Assembly (NCBI RefSeq): GCF_900207575.1
Contig: NZ_OAOQ01000002.1
Span: forward strand, 300,587 to 364,586
Source of the DNA: Cereibacter ovatus
Lineage (GTDB): Bacteria; Pseudomonadota; Alphaproteobacteria; Rhodobacterales; Rhodobacteraceae
Length of the DNA: 64,000 nt
Direction: 5' to 3'
How positions within the stretch are numbered: the stretch's first letter is position 1; each line of letters begins with the position of its first letter. Of the stretch, positions 53,366-62,228 are shown piece after piece. Below the pieces are notes generated by a model. That model was not told the origin of the DNA. It did no database searches and was given only the letters and a program-made list of their open reading frames with translations. Position numbers and translations under genes: made by a program.

Positions 53366-53985
53366 TGATCCGCACGGCAGATGAGGGCGGGCTGCGGATC
53401 GTCACGCTGGATCGCGCCGACAAGGCGAACTCGTTGACCCGGGCGATGCTTGGCGAAATCGAGGCGGCGGTGGCCTCGGCTGCGGCGGATGGCGTGCGCG
53501 CCCTGGTGCTGACCGGGGCGGGGCGGGTGTTCTCGGCCGGGGCGGATCTGGACGAGGCCCGCGCCGGTCTTGCCACCGATCCGGTCTGGGAACGGCTGTC
53601 GGCCGCGGTGGCGGCGCTGCCCTGCCTGACGGTGGCGGCACTGAACGGCACCATCGCGGGCGGCGCGATGGGGATGGCGCTGGCCTGCGATCTGCGGATC
53701 GCGGTGCCCGAAACGCGGCTGTTCTATCCGGTGATGCGGCTGGGCTTTCGGCCGCAGCCCTCGGACGTGGGGCGGTTGGTGGCGCTGGCGGGGCCGGCGC
53801 GTGCCAGGATGATCCTGATGGCGGGGGTGAAGGCCACCTCCGACGAGGCGCTGGCCTGGGGCATCCTTGACCGGATCGTGCCGCCGGATCAGTTGCTGCC
53901 CGAGGCCGCACGCCTTGCCGCCGATGCGCTGGGCGCCAGCCCCGACCATGTCGCGGCGATCAAGGCGATGGTGGCCGCGGCCTAG
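53365..53985 (+). CDS. Crotonase-fold protein, catalytic glutamates missing
   Basis: The 206-residue product is a short enoyl-CoA hydratase/isomerase-fold protein (usual length about 260). The oxyanion-hole motifs SAGADLDEA and GTIAGGAMGMA are intact, so CoA thioesters should bind. Both general acid/base glutamates of rat enoyl-CoA hydratase (Glu144, Glu164) are replaced: GGAMGMALACD has Gly and FYPVMRLG has Val at these positions. The C-terminal trimerisation helices are shortened. It is therefore unlikely to be an ordinary hydratase. Its TAG overlaps the convergent sitD TAG in one CTAG. Confidence 0.82.
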   Translation: MIRTADEGGLRIVTLDRADKANSLTRAMLGEIEAAVASAAADGVRALVLTGAGRVFSAGADLDEARAGLATDPVWERLSAAVAALPCLTVAALNGTIAGGAMGMALACDLRIAVPETRLFYPVMRLGFRPQPSDVGRLVALAGPARARMILMAGVKATSDEALAWGILDRIVPPDQLLPEAARLAADALGASPDHVAAIKAMVAAA

Positions 53986-54830
53986 CCCTGCGGGCGCGCG
54001 GCGGCCATCGTCGCGCGCCGCACCTGCCATTGGCGGCGCAGGAACACGGTCACGAAGATCCCGCTCAGGATCAGGATGATGGTGGGCGCGGGCGCGCTGT
54101 CCAGGAAAAAGCTGGCATAGGTGCCGGCCAGCATCGCGCCAAGGCAGACAGCGACCGCCACCGCCAGCATGGCGCCAAAGCGGCGCACGGTCAGGAAGGC
54201 GATGGCGCCCGGCGCGATCAAGAGGCCGATGGCCAGGATCAGCCCGGTCGCCGTCAGCGTGGCCACGATGGTCAGCGCCAGCGCCGTCAGCAGCCCGTAA
54301 TGCAGCACCCCCACCCGCAGCCCCGACGCCCGCGCCTGCCCCGGATCGAAGGCATGCAGCAGCAGGTCGCGCCATGTCAGCAGCAGCACCGCCGTCACCG
54401 TGGCCGAGATCGCCCCCGCCACCAGCAGATCCTGCGCCCCCACCCCCAGCATGTTGCCAAACAGGATGTGATCCAGATGCACGTCCGTCTCGATCGAGGT
54501 GTAAAGCAGCAGCCCCAGCCCGAACATGCCCGAAAACACCACGCCCATCACGGTGTCCTGCTTGACCCGGCTGTTCCCGGCCAGAAAGCCCGTGGCCAGC
54601 GCGCACGTCATGCCGGCGGCAAAGGCGCCCAGCAGCAACGGCAGGCCGGTGACATAGGCCAGCACCACGCCCGGCAGAACCGCATGGCTGATCGCATCGC
54701 CCATCAGCGCCCAGCCCTTCAGCACCAGAAAGCACGACAGCAGCGCTGTCGGCACCGCAACCAGCATGCAGATCAGGAACGCCGTCTGCATGAAGGGAAA
54801 CTGAAACGGGAACAACAGCGTCTCGGTCAT
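53982..54830 (-). CDS. sitD: Manganese/iron ABC transporter permease SitD
   Basis: The 282-residue product is an ABC-3 family metal permease with eight or nine hydrophobic segments and the family motif GDAISHAVLPGVVLAY. It pairs with SitC as a heterodimeric channel. The genes overlap by ATGA, so SitABCD is one operon. The C-terminal tail (RRQWQVRRATMAAARPQG) is basic and cytoplasmic. Confidence 0.92.
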   Translation of the reverse strand: MTETLLFPFQFPFMQTAFLICMLVAVPTALLSCFLVLKGWALMGDAISHAVLPGVVLAYVTGLPLLLGAFAAGMTCALATGFLAGNSRVKQDTVMGVVFSGMFGLGLLLYTSIETDVHLDHILFGNMLGVGAQDLLVAGAISATVTAVLLLTWRDLLLHAFDPGQARASGLRVGVLHYGLLTALALTIVATLTATGLILAIGLLIAPGAIAFLTVRRFGAMLAVAVAVCLGAMLAGTYASFFLDSAPAPTIILILSGIFVTVFLRRQWQVRRATMAAARPQG

Positions 54831-55687
54831 TCGGCCTCCAGTGCCCGCGCGGCGCGGCGGCGGGCGGCCAGCATCCCGTGCTTGGGCGCAAAGGCGAAGG
54901 CCAGCAGGAACAGTGCGGTCTGAAGCGTGACGATCACCGGCCCCGTCGCCCCGTCAAGGAAATAGGACATGTAGGCGCCCAGAAAGCCGGTTGCCGTGCC
55001 GATGGCCACAGCCATCGTCAGAAGGCGCGGAAAGCGGTCGCACAGCAGATAGGCGGTGGCGCCCGGCGTCACCACCATCGCGATCACCAGAAACGCCCCC
55101 ACCGTCTGCATCGCCGCCACGACCGAGGCCGACAGCAGCGTGAAAAACAGCACCTTCAGCGCCCCCGTCCGCAGCCCGATGGATCGCGCGTGGCTTTCGT
55201 CAAAGAAGGTCACCATCAGATCCTTCCACGTCGCCAGCAGGATCGTCAGCGACACCACCCCGATCCCCGCCAGTTGGATCATGTCAAAGCGCGAGATCGC
55301 CAGAATGTTGCCCATCACGATGGTCTGGATCGACACCGCCATCGGATCGACCGAGATCATGAACAGCCCCAGCCCGAAGAACGAGGTGAAGATCAGCCCG
55401 ATCACCACGTCCGGCTTCAACCCGCTGCGATCCGACAGAAACAGCATCGCCCCCGCCGCCAGCCCTCCGGCGAGGAAGGCCCCCAGCGCGAAGGGCAGGC
55501 CCAGCATGTAGGCCCCCGCCACCCCCGGCACCACCGAATGCGAAAGCGCATCCCCGATCAGCGACCAGCCCTTCAGCATCAGGAAACACGACAGAAACGC
55601 GCAGACCGCCCCCACCAGCGCCGAAACCGCCATCGCATTGGCCATGTAGCCATACAGGAAAGGCTCGGTCAGCGCGGCGAAGGTCAT
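54827..55687 (-). CDS. sitC: Manganese/iron ABC transporter permease SitC
   Basis: The 286-residue ABC-3 metal permease has the motif [16 protein letters not shown] and about eight transmembrane segments. It differs from SitD throughout, so the two are a diverged pair as in other SitCD systems. It overlaps sitB and sitD by ATGA on each side. Confidence 0.92.
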   Translation of the reverse strand: MTFAALTEPFLYGYMANAMAVSALVGAVCAFLSCFLMLKGWSLIGDALSHSVVPGVAGAYMLGLPFALGAFLAGGLAAGAMLFLSDRSGLKPDVVIGLIFTSFFGLGLFMISVDPMAVSIQTIVMGNILAISRFDMIQLAGIGVVSLTILLATWKDLMVTFFDESHARSIGLRTGALKVLFFTLLSASVVAAMQTVGAFLVIAMVVTPGATAYLLCDRFPRLLTMAVAIGTATGFLGAYMSYFLDGATGPVIVTLQTALFLLAFAFAPKHGMLAARRRAARALEAE

Positions 55688-56553
55688 TCGCCCTCCTGCC
55701 GGCGGATCCGGCCGCCGTATTCCACAAGGGGGCGTTCGTCGTCGGTCAGGATGCTGACCTCGCGCGGGTCGTCGTCGTCGTGCAGCAGCGTGCCCGACAG
55801 GGTGAAGCGGCGCAGCACGCCGCCAAAGGCGCGTTCCAGATTGGCGTGGGTGAAGGTGGTCTCGGTCGGGCCATGGGCCAGCACCGTGCCTTTCACCAGC
55901 ACCGTCCGGTCGCAGAACTCGGTGACCGAGCCAAGGTTGTGGGTCGAGACCAGCATCACCCGCCCCTCGGCGCGCAACTCGCGCAGAAGGGCGATGATCT
56001 CGGCCTCGGTCTGGACATCGACGCCGGTGAAGGGCTCGTCCAGCAGGATCACCTGACCCTCTTGCGCCAGTGCGCGGGCCAGAAACACCCGCTTGCGTTG
56101 CCCGCCCGACAGTTCCCCGATCTGGCGATGGCGCAGGGCCTCCATTCCCACGCGGGCCAGCGCCTCGGTCACGGCGGCGCGGTCGGCGGGCTTGGGGCGG
56201 CGCAGCAGGCCCATGTGGCCATAGCGCCCCATCATCACCACATCCTCGACCAGAACCGGGAAGGTCCAGTCCACTTCCTCGGCCTGCGGAACGTAGGCCA
56301 CAAGGTTTTCGCGCAGCGCCTGCGGCACTGTCCGGCCCAGAAGGCGGATCTGGCCGGCGCCCGCCGGCACCAGCCCCATGATTGCCTTGAACAGCGTGGA
56401 TTTCCCCGCGCCATTCACGCCCACCAGCGCCGTCACCGTGCCGCGCGGCAGGGCGAAACTGGCGTGGTGCAGCGCGGTCAGACCGTTGCGGTAGGTCACC
56501 GTCAGATCGCGGACAAGGATGCCCTCGCCTTCGGGGGGGGGCGCCATCTGCAT
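55684..56553 (-). CDS. sitB: Manganese/iron ABC transporter ATPase SitB
   Basis: The 289-residue ATPase has Walker [10 protein letters not shown], signature LSGGQRKRV, Walker [11 protein letters not shown] and the H-loop STHNLG. A C9 run (56533-56541 on the plus strand as G9) encodes Pro-Pro-Pro at codons 5-7, directly after the start. The C-terminal extension (about 240-289) is typical of SitB/YfeB. It shares one base with the sitA stop. Confidence 0.94.
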   Translation of the reverse strand: MQMAPPPEGEGILVRDLTVTYRNGLTALHHASFALPRGTVTALVGVNGAGKSTLFKAIMGLVPAGAGQIRLLGRTVPQALRENLVAYVPQAEEVDWTFPVLVEDVVMMGRYGHMGLLRRPKPADRAAVTEALARVGMEALRHRQIGELSGGQRKRVFLARALAQEGQVILLDEPFTGVDVQTEAEIIALLRELRAEGRVMLVSTHNLGSVTEFCDRTVLVKGTVLAHGPTETTFTHANLERAFGGVLRRFTLSGTLLHDDDDPREVSILTDDERPLVEYGGRIRRQEGE

Positions 56554-57455
56554 CAGCCGTCTCCTTGTTCCAGCCCGGCCGCGATGGTCTCGGCGGTGAC
56601 GCGCATCAGGTCGAGATAGGTCGGCACCGGCCCGTCCCGCGTGCTGAGGCTGTCGACATACAGCATCCCGCCATAGGCGGCGCCGGTTTCGCGCGCGATC
56701 TGACGGGCGGGGGCGTTGTTCACCGTGCTTTCGCAGAACACCGCCGGGATGCGGTGCTGCCGGACGCCATCGATCACCGCGCGCACCTGTTGCGGGGTGC
56801 CGACCTGATCGGCGTTCATCGGCCAGAGGTACAGCTCTTTCAGGCCGAAATCGCGGGCCAGATAGGGGAATGCGCCCTCGCAGGTCACCAGCCAGCGCCG
56901 ATCTTCGGGCAGCGCCGCGATCCGGTCGCGCAAGGGGCCGATCGCTTCGCGCAGGCGGGCCTTGTAGCTTTCGGCATTGGCGCGGTAGGTGGCGGCATTG
57001 GCGGGGTCGTGCGTGGCCAGCGCGTGGGCGATATTGTCGATGTAGATCAGAGCGTTATCCAGCCCCATCCAGGCGTGCGGATTGGGTTTGCCGCGATATT
57101 CGCCGCCCGCCACGGCGATGGGGTCTATCCCGTCGGACAGCGTGACCGAGGGCACGTCCTTCAGGTTGTCCAGAAACTGCGCGAACCAAAGCTCAAGGTT
57201 CAGCCCGTTCCACAGGATCAGGTCGGCATCCCATGCCCGCACGATGTCGCGCGGCGTCGGCTCGTATCCGTGGATCTCGGCGCCGGGGCGGGTGATCGAG
57301 ACCACCTCGGCCGCGTCGCCGGCCACGTTCTGCGCCATGTCGGCCAGAACCGTGAAGGTGGTCGCCACCTTCATCCGCGGCTCGCGCGCATCGGACGGGG
57401 CTGCCAGCAGCAGCGCAAGGGTTCCGGTCAGGGTGGCAAGCCATCGTATCCGCAT
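56553..57455 (-). CDS. sitA: Manganese/iron-binding periplasmic protein SitA
   Basis: SitA is the cluster A-I solute-binding protein of a Mn(II)/Fe(II) ABC importer. The 300-residue product has a signal peptide and the four metal ligand motifs of the SitA/YfeA group: EIHGYEPTP (His), NPHAWMG (His), [13 protein letters not shown] (Glu) and YVDSLS (Asp). This His2-Glu-Asp set and the lack of a His-rich loop favour Mn/Fe over Zn. Two palindromes precede the start. Confidence 0.93.
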   Translation of the reverse strand: MRIRWLATLTGTLALLLAAPSDAREPRMKVATTFTVLADMAQNVAGDAAEVVSITRPGAEIHGYEPTPRDIVRAWDADLILWNGLNLELWFAQFLDNLKDVPSVTLSDGIDPIAVAGGEYRGKPNPHAWMGLDNALIYIDNIAHALATHDPANAATYRANAESYKARLREAIGPLRDRIAALPEDRRWLVTCEGAFPYLARDFGLKELYLWPMNADQVGTPQQVRAVIDGVRQHRIPAVFCESTVNNAPARQIARETGAAYGGMLYVDSLSTRDGPVPTYLDLMRVTAETIAAGLEQGDG

Positions 57456-57465
57456 GGAATGAAAA

Positions 57466-57480
57466 TGCGATGCATTCGCA
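57466..57480 (-). promoter_or_regulatory. Promoter-proximal palindrome upstream of sitA
   Basis: TGCGA-N5-TCGCA lies 10 bases before the sitA ATG and just downstream of a TTGACC -35-like hexamer (57489-57484, minus). Its position over the core promoter fits a repressor site for Mur (Fur-family Mn sensor), which controls sit genes in Rhodobacterales. Confidence 0.55.
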
Positions 57481-57493
57481 AAAGGTCAAGCAA

Positions 57494-57514
57494 AATTGCG
57501 AACCCTTCGCAATT
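57494..57514 (-). promoter_or_regulatory. Perfect palindrome, probable Mur/Fur-family box ahead of sitA
   Basis: AATTGCGAA-CCC-TTCGCAATT has perfect 9-bp arms. It shares the TTGCGAA half-site with the proximal palindrome and lies directly upstream of the -35-like TTGACC. This suggests a Fur/Mur-type metalloregulator site. The 9-bp arms between a GC-rich background and the spacing to the next gene (57524) make chance unlikely. Confidence 0.7.
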
Positions 57515-57523
57515 CCGTGAGGA

Positions 57524-58192
57524 TCAAAGGCCCAGAAGTCCGGGCAAGTCCCGCATGTCGGTGAAGGGGATGGCGCCTTCGGCCCGCAGCGCCGATGCCT
57601 GACCGTGGGGGGCATAGCCGAAGCAGGTCATGCCGGCGGCGCGGGCGGCGCGGGCGCCGGTCGGGCTGTCCTCGATCACGGCGGCATGGGCGGGGGGCAC
57701 GCCAAGCGCGCGGGCGGCGTGCAGGTAAAGATCGGGCGCGGGCTTTGGCGCGCCAAGGGTCTGCCCCGAGAACAGCCGGCCGTGCAGCTTTGCCAGCAGC
57801 GCCGGGTGCTGGCCCAGCGTCACCTGCATCTTGCGGTCTGACCCGTTCGACCCCACCGCATAGGCGATGCCCGCCGCATCCAGCGCCGCAATCACCCCCA
57901 GCACATCCGGGATCAGCGGCGTGCCTTCGGCCAGCCGGGCGTAAAGGCGTTCATAGAAATCATCGACCCAGTTCGCGGGCAGATCCGCCCCCAGCGCGCG
58001 GGCCTTGGCGGCGGCGCCGGGAATGGTGCCGCCCAGAAAATGCGCCTCCATCTCGGCATGGGTCAGCGGCAGGCCGTGGCGGGCCATATCCTCGCCCAGC
58101 ATGGCGAAGGCTGCGGGTTCACTGTCCACCAGCACGCCGTCGCAATCGAAGATCACGGCTTTGATATGGGGGGGCTGGGTCGGAAGGGTCAT
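57524..58192 (-). CDS. HAD-superfamily phosphatase, beta-phosphoglucomutase-like
   Basis: The 222-residue product has HAD motif I FDCDGVLVDSEP, motif II VGSNGS, motif III Lys in GAPKPAPD and motif IV VIEDSPTGARA. The cap is alpha-helical (subclass IA). The family includes phosphoglycolate phosphatase and sugar-phosphate phosphatases; substrate unknown. It is coupled to rsmD by ATGA. Confidence 0.87.
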   Translation of the reverse strand: MTLPTQPPHIKAVIFDCDGVLVDSEPAAFAMLGEDMARHGLPLTHAEMEAHFLGGTIPGAAAKARALGADLPANWVDDFYERLYARLAEGTPLIPDVLGVIAALDAAGIAYAVGSNGSDRKMQVTLGQHPALLAKLHGRLFSGQTLGAPKPAPDLYLHAARALGVPPAHAAVIEDSPTGARAARAAGMTCFGYAPHGQASALRAEGAIPFTDMRDLPGLLGL

Positions 58193-58743
58193 GGCGCCTC
58201 AAGTATGGTGACAAGCGTCTCGCCGTAGCGGCGCTGGTCAAGCTGGGTGAAGCCGTCGGGCGGGGTGGGGGGCTGGCTTTCCTCCCACACCACCAGCGCG
58301 CCGGGGGCAAGCCAGCCGGCATGGGCGGCCAGTGCCGCCTCGCCCAGCCGCTTGCCATAGGGCGGATCAAGAAAGCACAGCGTGACAGGCGCGGCGGGGG
58401 GCGGCGCGGGGCGTGTGGCATCGCGGCGCTGGATTTCGCAACTGTCTGCGGCGCGCATCAGCCCGATGTTCTGGCGCAGCAGCGCCAGCGCCGGGGCGCC
58501 GCTTTCGACAAAGATCACATCGGCCGCGCCGCGCGACAGCGCCTCAAGCCCCAGCGCGCCGGTGCCGGCGAACAGGTCCAGCACCCGCGCCCCCGCCACC
58601 GGATTGCCATAGCCGCCATTGATCAGCAGGTTGAAGATCGCCTCGCGCACCCGGTCCGAGGTCGGGCGCAGATGGGCCGCGGCATCACCCGCGCCGACCT
58701 CGGCCAGCCGAAGTCCACGCCGCGCCCCGCCGATGATCCTCAT
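58189..58743 (-). CDS. rsmD: 16S rRNA guanine-966 N2-methyltransferase RsmD
   Basis: RsmD methylates G966 in helix 31 of 16S rRNA. The 184-residue product has the start RIIGGARRGLRL, the SAM loop LDLFAGTGALGLEAL and the catalytic DPPY in FLDPPYGK. ATGA overlaps join it to the reductase and HAD genes. Confidence 0.94.
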   Translation of the reverse strand: MRIIGGARRGLRLAEVGAGDAAAHLRPTSDRVREAIFNLLINGGYGNPVAGARVLDLFAGTGALGLEALSRGAADVIFVESGAPALALLRQNIGLMRAADSCEIQRRDATRPAPPPAAPVTLCFLDPPYGKRLGEAALAAHAGWLAPGALVVWEESQPPTPPDGFTQLDQRRYGETLVTILEAP

Positions 58744-59942
58744 AGCAGCGCCTTCAGCGGCACCGACAGATCCGAGACCTGCGCGGGGGCGGGGCTGTGG
58801 CCGGCCTCGATCAGGCGCTTGCCGACCATGTAGGCGCGCGGATCGTTCATCGCATCCACGGCCAGTAACGCATCGCCGCGGAAATACCAGAACGAGACCG
58901 CGCCCCCTTCCGGCCCGCGCGTCACCACCCGGTCATAGCCAAGGTTCAGTCCCGCGATCTGCAATTTCATGTCATACTGATCCGACCAGAACCACGGCAT
59001 CGGCCGATAGTCCTGCCCCGCGCCCAGCATGTTCGCGGCCACCAGTTCCGCCTGATCGATGGCGTTCTGCACCGACTCCAGCCGCAACCGCCCGCCTTGC
59101 CACGGAAAAGAGGTGCAGTCCCCCGCGGCCCAGATCGCCGGGTCCGAGGTGCGGCCCTGCGCATCGACCGCGATGCCGTTGTCCAGTGCCAGTCCCGCGG
59201 CTTCGGCCAGTGCGGTGGCGGGCAGGATGCCCACGCCTGCGATCACGAAATCGGTCGGCAGTTCGGTGCCGTCGGCCAACCGCGCGGCCTGAACCCGGCC
59301 CTCTCCCACAAGCCGGTCCAGCGCCATGCCTTCGATGATGCGGACGCCGTGGGCGGTATGCAGCGCGCGGACCCAGTCCGAGGTTTCGGGCGCGGCCACC
59401 CGTTGCAGGATGCGCGGTGCCATTTCGACCACGGTGACCTGAAGGCCCAGCTTTGCGGCCACGGCGGCCGCCTCAAGCCCGACATAGCCGCCGCCGATCA
59501 CCACCAGCCGCCGGCCCGCTGCGAATTCTTTCCGCATTGCATCGACATCGGCCAGCGTGCGCACGACATGCACCCCGGCCAGCGCCCCGCCTGCGGCATC
59601 GGGCAGGCGGCGCGGGACTGATCCGGTCGTCAGCGCCAACTGGTCATAGTGAACCGTCTGCCCGTCCACTGTCACTGTCCGGGCCGTGCGGTCGATGGCG
59701 GTGACCGGCTGCCCAAGGCGCAGATCGATCCCGGCTTCGGCATAGAAGGCGGGGTTGCGCAGCCACAGCCGCGTTTCCTCCATCTCGCCCAGCAGATAGG
59801 CCTTGGACAGCGGCGGGCGCTGGTAGGGCGGGCTTTGTTCCGCGCCGATCAGGGTCAGGCTGCCGGAATGGCCCAGGGCACGCAGTTTCGCCACAAGGGC
59901 CGCCCCGGCCTGACCGGCCCCGATCACCACGATATCCGACAT
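58740..59942 (-). CDS. FAD-dependent ferredoxin reductase-like oxidoreductase
   Basis: The 400-residue product resembles putidaredoxin/rhodocoxin reductases: FAD loop VIGAGQAGAALVAKLR, PPYQRPPLSKAYLLG, NAD loop VVIGGGYVGLEAAAVAAKLG and the second FAD contact AAGDC. The C-terminal domain ends SVPLKALL. Such enzymes reduce a [2Fe-2S] ferredoxin for a P450 or oxygenase, but no such partner is adjacent. It is the first gene of the reductase-rsmD-HAD unit. Confidence 0.86.
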   Translation of the reverse strand: MSDIVVIGAGQAGAALVAKLRALGHSGSLTLIGAEQSPPYQRPPLSKAYLLGEMEETRLWLRNPAFYAEAGIDLRLGQPVTAIDRTARTVTVDGQTVHYDQLALTTGSVPRRLPDAAGGALAGVHVVRTLADVDAMRKEFAAGRRLVVIGGGYVGLEAAAVAAKLGLQVTVVEMAPRILQRVAAPETSDWVRALHTAHGVRIIEGMALDRLVGEGRVQAARLADGTELPTDFVIAGVGILPATALAEAAGLALDNGIAVDAQGRTSDPAIWAAGDCTSFPWQGGRLRLESVQNAIDQAELVAANMLGAGQDYRPMPWFWSDQYDMKLQIAGLNLGYDRVVTRGPEGGAVSFWYFRGDALLAVDAMNDPRAYMVGKRLIEAGHSPAPAQVSDLSVPLKALL

Positions 59943-60045
59943 CCTACACCTCTGTTACCGCGCCTGCGACAAAACGACTGGTCGGGCGCCGGGTCGGACC
60001 CTATATCCCGGAACATCGGAAACGCAACGCGCGAGGGAGACGGAA

Positions 60046-60534
60046 ATGGGGATTTCGGTGGGGGACCGGCTGCCCGAGGCCACGCTGATCCGGCTGGGGG
60101 CCGAGGGCCCCGAGCAGGTGGCGCTGTCTGACCGGCTGAAGGGCCGCAATGTGGTGATCTTTGCCGTGCCGGGCGCTTACACGCCCACCTGCCATTCGGC
60201 CCATGTGCCCAGCTTCATCCGCACCCTGCCGCAGTTCCGCGACAAGGGCGTGGACGAGGTGATCTGCATCGCGGTGAACGACCCCTTCGTGATGAAAGCC
60301 TGGGGCGAGGCGACCGGCGCGACCGAGGCCGGCATCACCCTGCTGTCGGATGCCGAAAGCGCCTTTACCAAGGCGATGGGTCTTGATTTCGACGCGCTGC
60401 CCGTCGGGCTGATCGGACGGTCGAAGCGTTATGCGTTGCAGGCGGTGGACGGGGTGGTGAAGGTGCTTCACCTGGAGCAAAGCCCCGGCGTCTGCGAGAC
60501 CTCGGGCGGCGAGGCGCTGCTGGCTGCGATCTGA
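60046..60534 (+). CDS. Peroxiredoxin, Prx5 family
   Basis: The 162-residue product has the Prx5 active site PGAYTPTCHSAHVPS with peroxidatic Cys49, the LSDAESAFTKAMGLDFD region and a second Cys at about 150 in SPGVCETSGG as possible resolving cysteine. It reduces peroxides with glutathione/glutaredoxin or thioredoxin. GAGGGAGACGG precedes the ATG. It stands alone. Confidence 0.93.
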   Translation: MGISVGDRLPEATLIRLGAEGPEQVALSDRLKGRNVVIFAVPGAYTPTCHSAHVPSFIRTLPQFRDKGVDEVICIAVNDPFVMKAWGEATGATEAGITLLSDAESAFTKAMGLDFDALPVGLIGRSKRYALQAVDGVVKVLHLEQSPGVCETSGGEALLAAI

Positions 60535-60632
60535 TCTGCGGGGTGCGGGCGGGTCGGTGCAAGGTCCGTCCGCCCATCCTCGACGGCCAGAGCGGGATCC
60601 CCCGCCCGCCCTTTCCCGCCTGCGTTTGCCCG

Positions 60633-60920
60633 TCAGCCGCGGGTCAGGTCGTCCATCCGACGCGCAAGTTTCACATCCCGGGCCGTCAGCCCGCCCGCGT
60701 CATGGGTGGTCAGCGTCACCTCGACCGTGCCATAGACATTGCGCCATTCCGGGTGGTGGTTCCATTTCTCGGCCCAGAGCGCGGCACGGGTCATGAAGCC
60801 GAAGGCATCCACGAAGGTGTCGAAGCGATAGGTCTTGCAGAGCGCGCCGCGGCTGTCGTCATGGCGCCAGCCGCTGGCGATCAGCGGGGCAAGATCTGCG
60901 GGATCGATCGGGTCGGTCAT
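60633..60920 (-). CDS. phhB: Pterin-4a-carbinolamine dehydratase
   Basis: The 95-residue product has the family motif [20 protein letters not shown] with the conserved His-His-Pro and the [10 protein letters not shown] end. It recycles the pterin cofactor of phenylalanine hydroxylase and also may maintain pterin pools. No phhA gene lies nearby. Confidence 0.93.
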   Translation of the reverse strand: MTDPIDPADLAPLIASGWRHDDSRGALCKTYRFDTFVDAFGFMTRAALWAEKWNHHPEWRNVYGTVEVTLTTHDAGGLTARDVKLARRMDDLTRG

Positions 60921-60961
60921 CGGTCATCTCCTTCCGGGGGCTGGGGCATGTCCATCGTCGG

Positions 60962-62140
60962 TCACTCGTCGTTGCCGCCGCGGCGGAACGGGCCATAGGC
61001 GGTCAGAACCTCGATGTCTTCGGTCGTGGCGCGACGTTCGGCCTGAAGATAGCGCGCGACAGCCTCGGCCAGGCCCGGATCTGCGAACCAGTGCAGTGAA
61101 TGGACCGGAACCGGCAGATAGCCGCGGGCCAGCTTGTGTTCGCCCTGCGCGCCGGCCTCGACCCGGTGCAGGCCATGGGCGATCGCCCAGTCGATGGCCT
61201 GATGATAGCAGAGTTCGAAGTGAAGGCAGGGGTGATCCTCGGTGCAGCCCCAGTAGCGGCCGAAAAGCGTGCGCCGCCCGATGAAGTTCAGCGCGCCCGC
61301 GACCGGGCGGCCGGCGCGTTCGGCCAGAACCAGCAGGATGTCGTGGCGCATCCTGTCGTGAAATTCCGTAAACGCACGACGGGTCAGGTAGGGTCGGCCC
61401 CATTTGCGGTTGCCGGTGTCCTGATAGAAGGCCCAGAAGGCATCCCAATGGGCGGGCTCGATCTGGTCGCCGGTCAGGCAGCGGATGGTGCCGCCGAAGG
61501 CCTGTGCGGTGTCGCGTTCCTTGCGGATGGCCTTGCGCTTGCGCGACGACAGGTCGGCAAGGAAGTCGGCAAAGCTGGTGTAGCCGCGGTTTTCCCAATG
61601 GAACTGCTGGGTGGTGCGCGGCATGAGGCCAAGGCGGGCGCCGGCCTCGGCCTCGGCCGCGGTGCAGAAGGTGACGTGCAGCGAGGAAAGCGCATTGCGT
61701 TCGGCAAGGTTCAGCGTGCCGCGGATCAGGGCGGTGCGGCCGGTGTCTTCGTCCCCCGGGCGGGTCAGGAAGCGCCGGCCGGTGGCCGGGGTGAAAGGCA
61801 CCGCCAGTTGCAGTTTGGGGTAATAGCGCCCGCCCGCGCGTTCGTAGGCATGGGCCCAGTTGTGGTCGAAGATATATTCGCCCTGACTGTGGCTTTTGGC
61901 GTAAAGCGGCGCCGCGGCGATCAGGCGCCCGTCGGCACGCGCCACCAGAGGCAGCGGCTGCCAGCCGGTGCCCGGCCCGACCGAGTCTGAGCGTTCCAGT
62001 GCCGACAGGAAGCGGTGGGTGGTGAACGGGTCTTCGGGCCGGCCCGTGGCCGCTTCGGGGCAGGCCACCGCATCCCAGCAGGTTTCCGGGATCTCGGCGA
62101 TGGAGGCGTGGGCGGTGATCTCGATCTCGGGTCGGGTCAT
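60962..62140 (-). CDS. FemAB/GNAT-related protein, COG3146 family
   Basis: The 392-residue product matches the COG3146 (formerly DUF482) group: EDPFTTHRFLSALERS, GEYIFDHNWAHAYERAGG, SSRKRKAIRKERDTA and GAQGEHKLARGYLP. These are FemAB-like acyltransferases of unknown substrate, sometimes annotated as peptidogalycan synthesis. It is cytoplasmic by sequence. Copy 3 of the repeat lies directly upstream. Confidence 0.8.
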   Translation of the reverse strand: MTRPEIEITAHASIAEIPETCWDAVACPEAATGRPEDPFTTHRFLSALERSDSVGPGTGWQPLPLVARADGRLIAAAPLYAKSHSQGEYIFDHNWAHAYERAGGRYYPKLQLAVPFTPATGRRFLTRPGDEDTGRTALIRGTLNLAERNALSSLHVTFCTAAEAEAGARLGLMPRTTQQFHWENRGYTSFADFLADLSSRKRKAIRKERDTAQAFGGTIRCLTGDQIEPAHWDAFWAFYQDTGNRKWGRPYLTRRAFTEFHDRMRHDILLVLAERAGRPVAGALNFIGRRTLFGRYWGCTEDHPCLHFELCYHQAIDWAIAHGLHRVEAGAQGEHKLARGYLPVPVHSLHWFADPGLAEAVARYLQAERRATTEDIEVLTAYGPFRRGGNDE

Positions 62141-62167
62141 GCGGGGTGTGTTTCCGGAACCGGTGGA

Positions 62168-62220
62168 GCGGGGGGCTGTCTGCCCCCCGCGCCCCCCGAG
62201 GATATTTGTGCCAGAATGAA
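62168..62220 (+). repeat. Hairpin plus GGATATTTG repeat, copy 3
   Basis: The stem GCGGGGGG / CCCCCCGC with loop CTGTCTG (same loop as copy 1) is followed by CGAGGATATTTGTGCCAGAATGAA. It lies between two minus-strand genes, downstream of the GDPD and upstream of the FemAB-like gene, so here the core is antisense to transcription, unlike copy 1. Confidence 0.85.
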
Positions 62221-62228
62221 GGGGGCTG

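Noticed and set aside
53308-54891. 527-codon minus-strand frame
   Set aside because: It reads through the crotonase gene and sitD in a wrong frame; both have convincing products.
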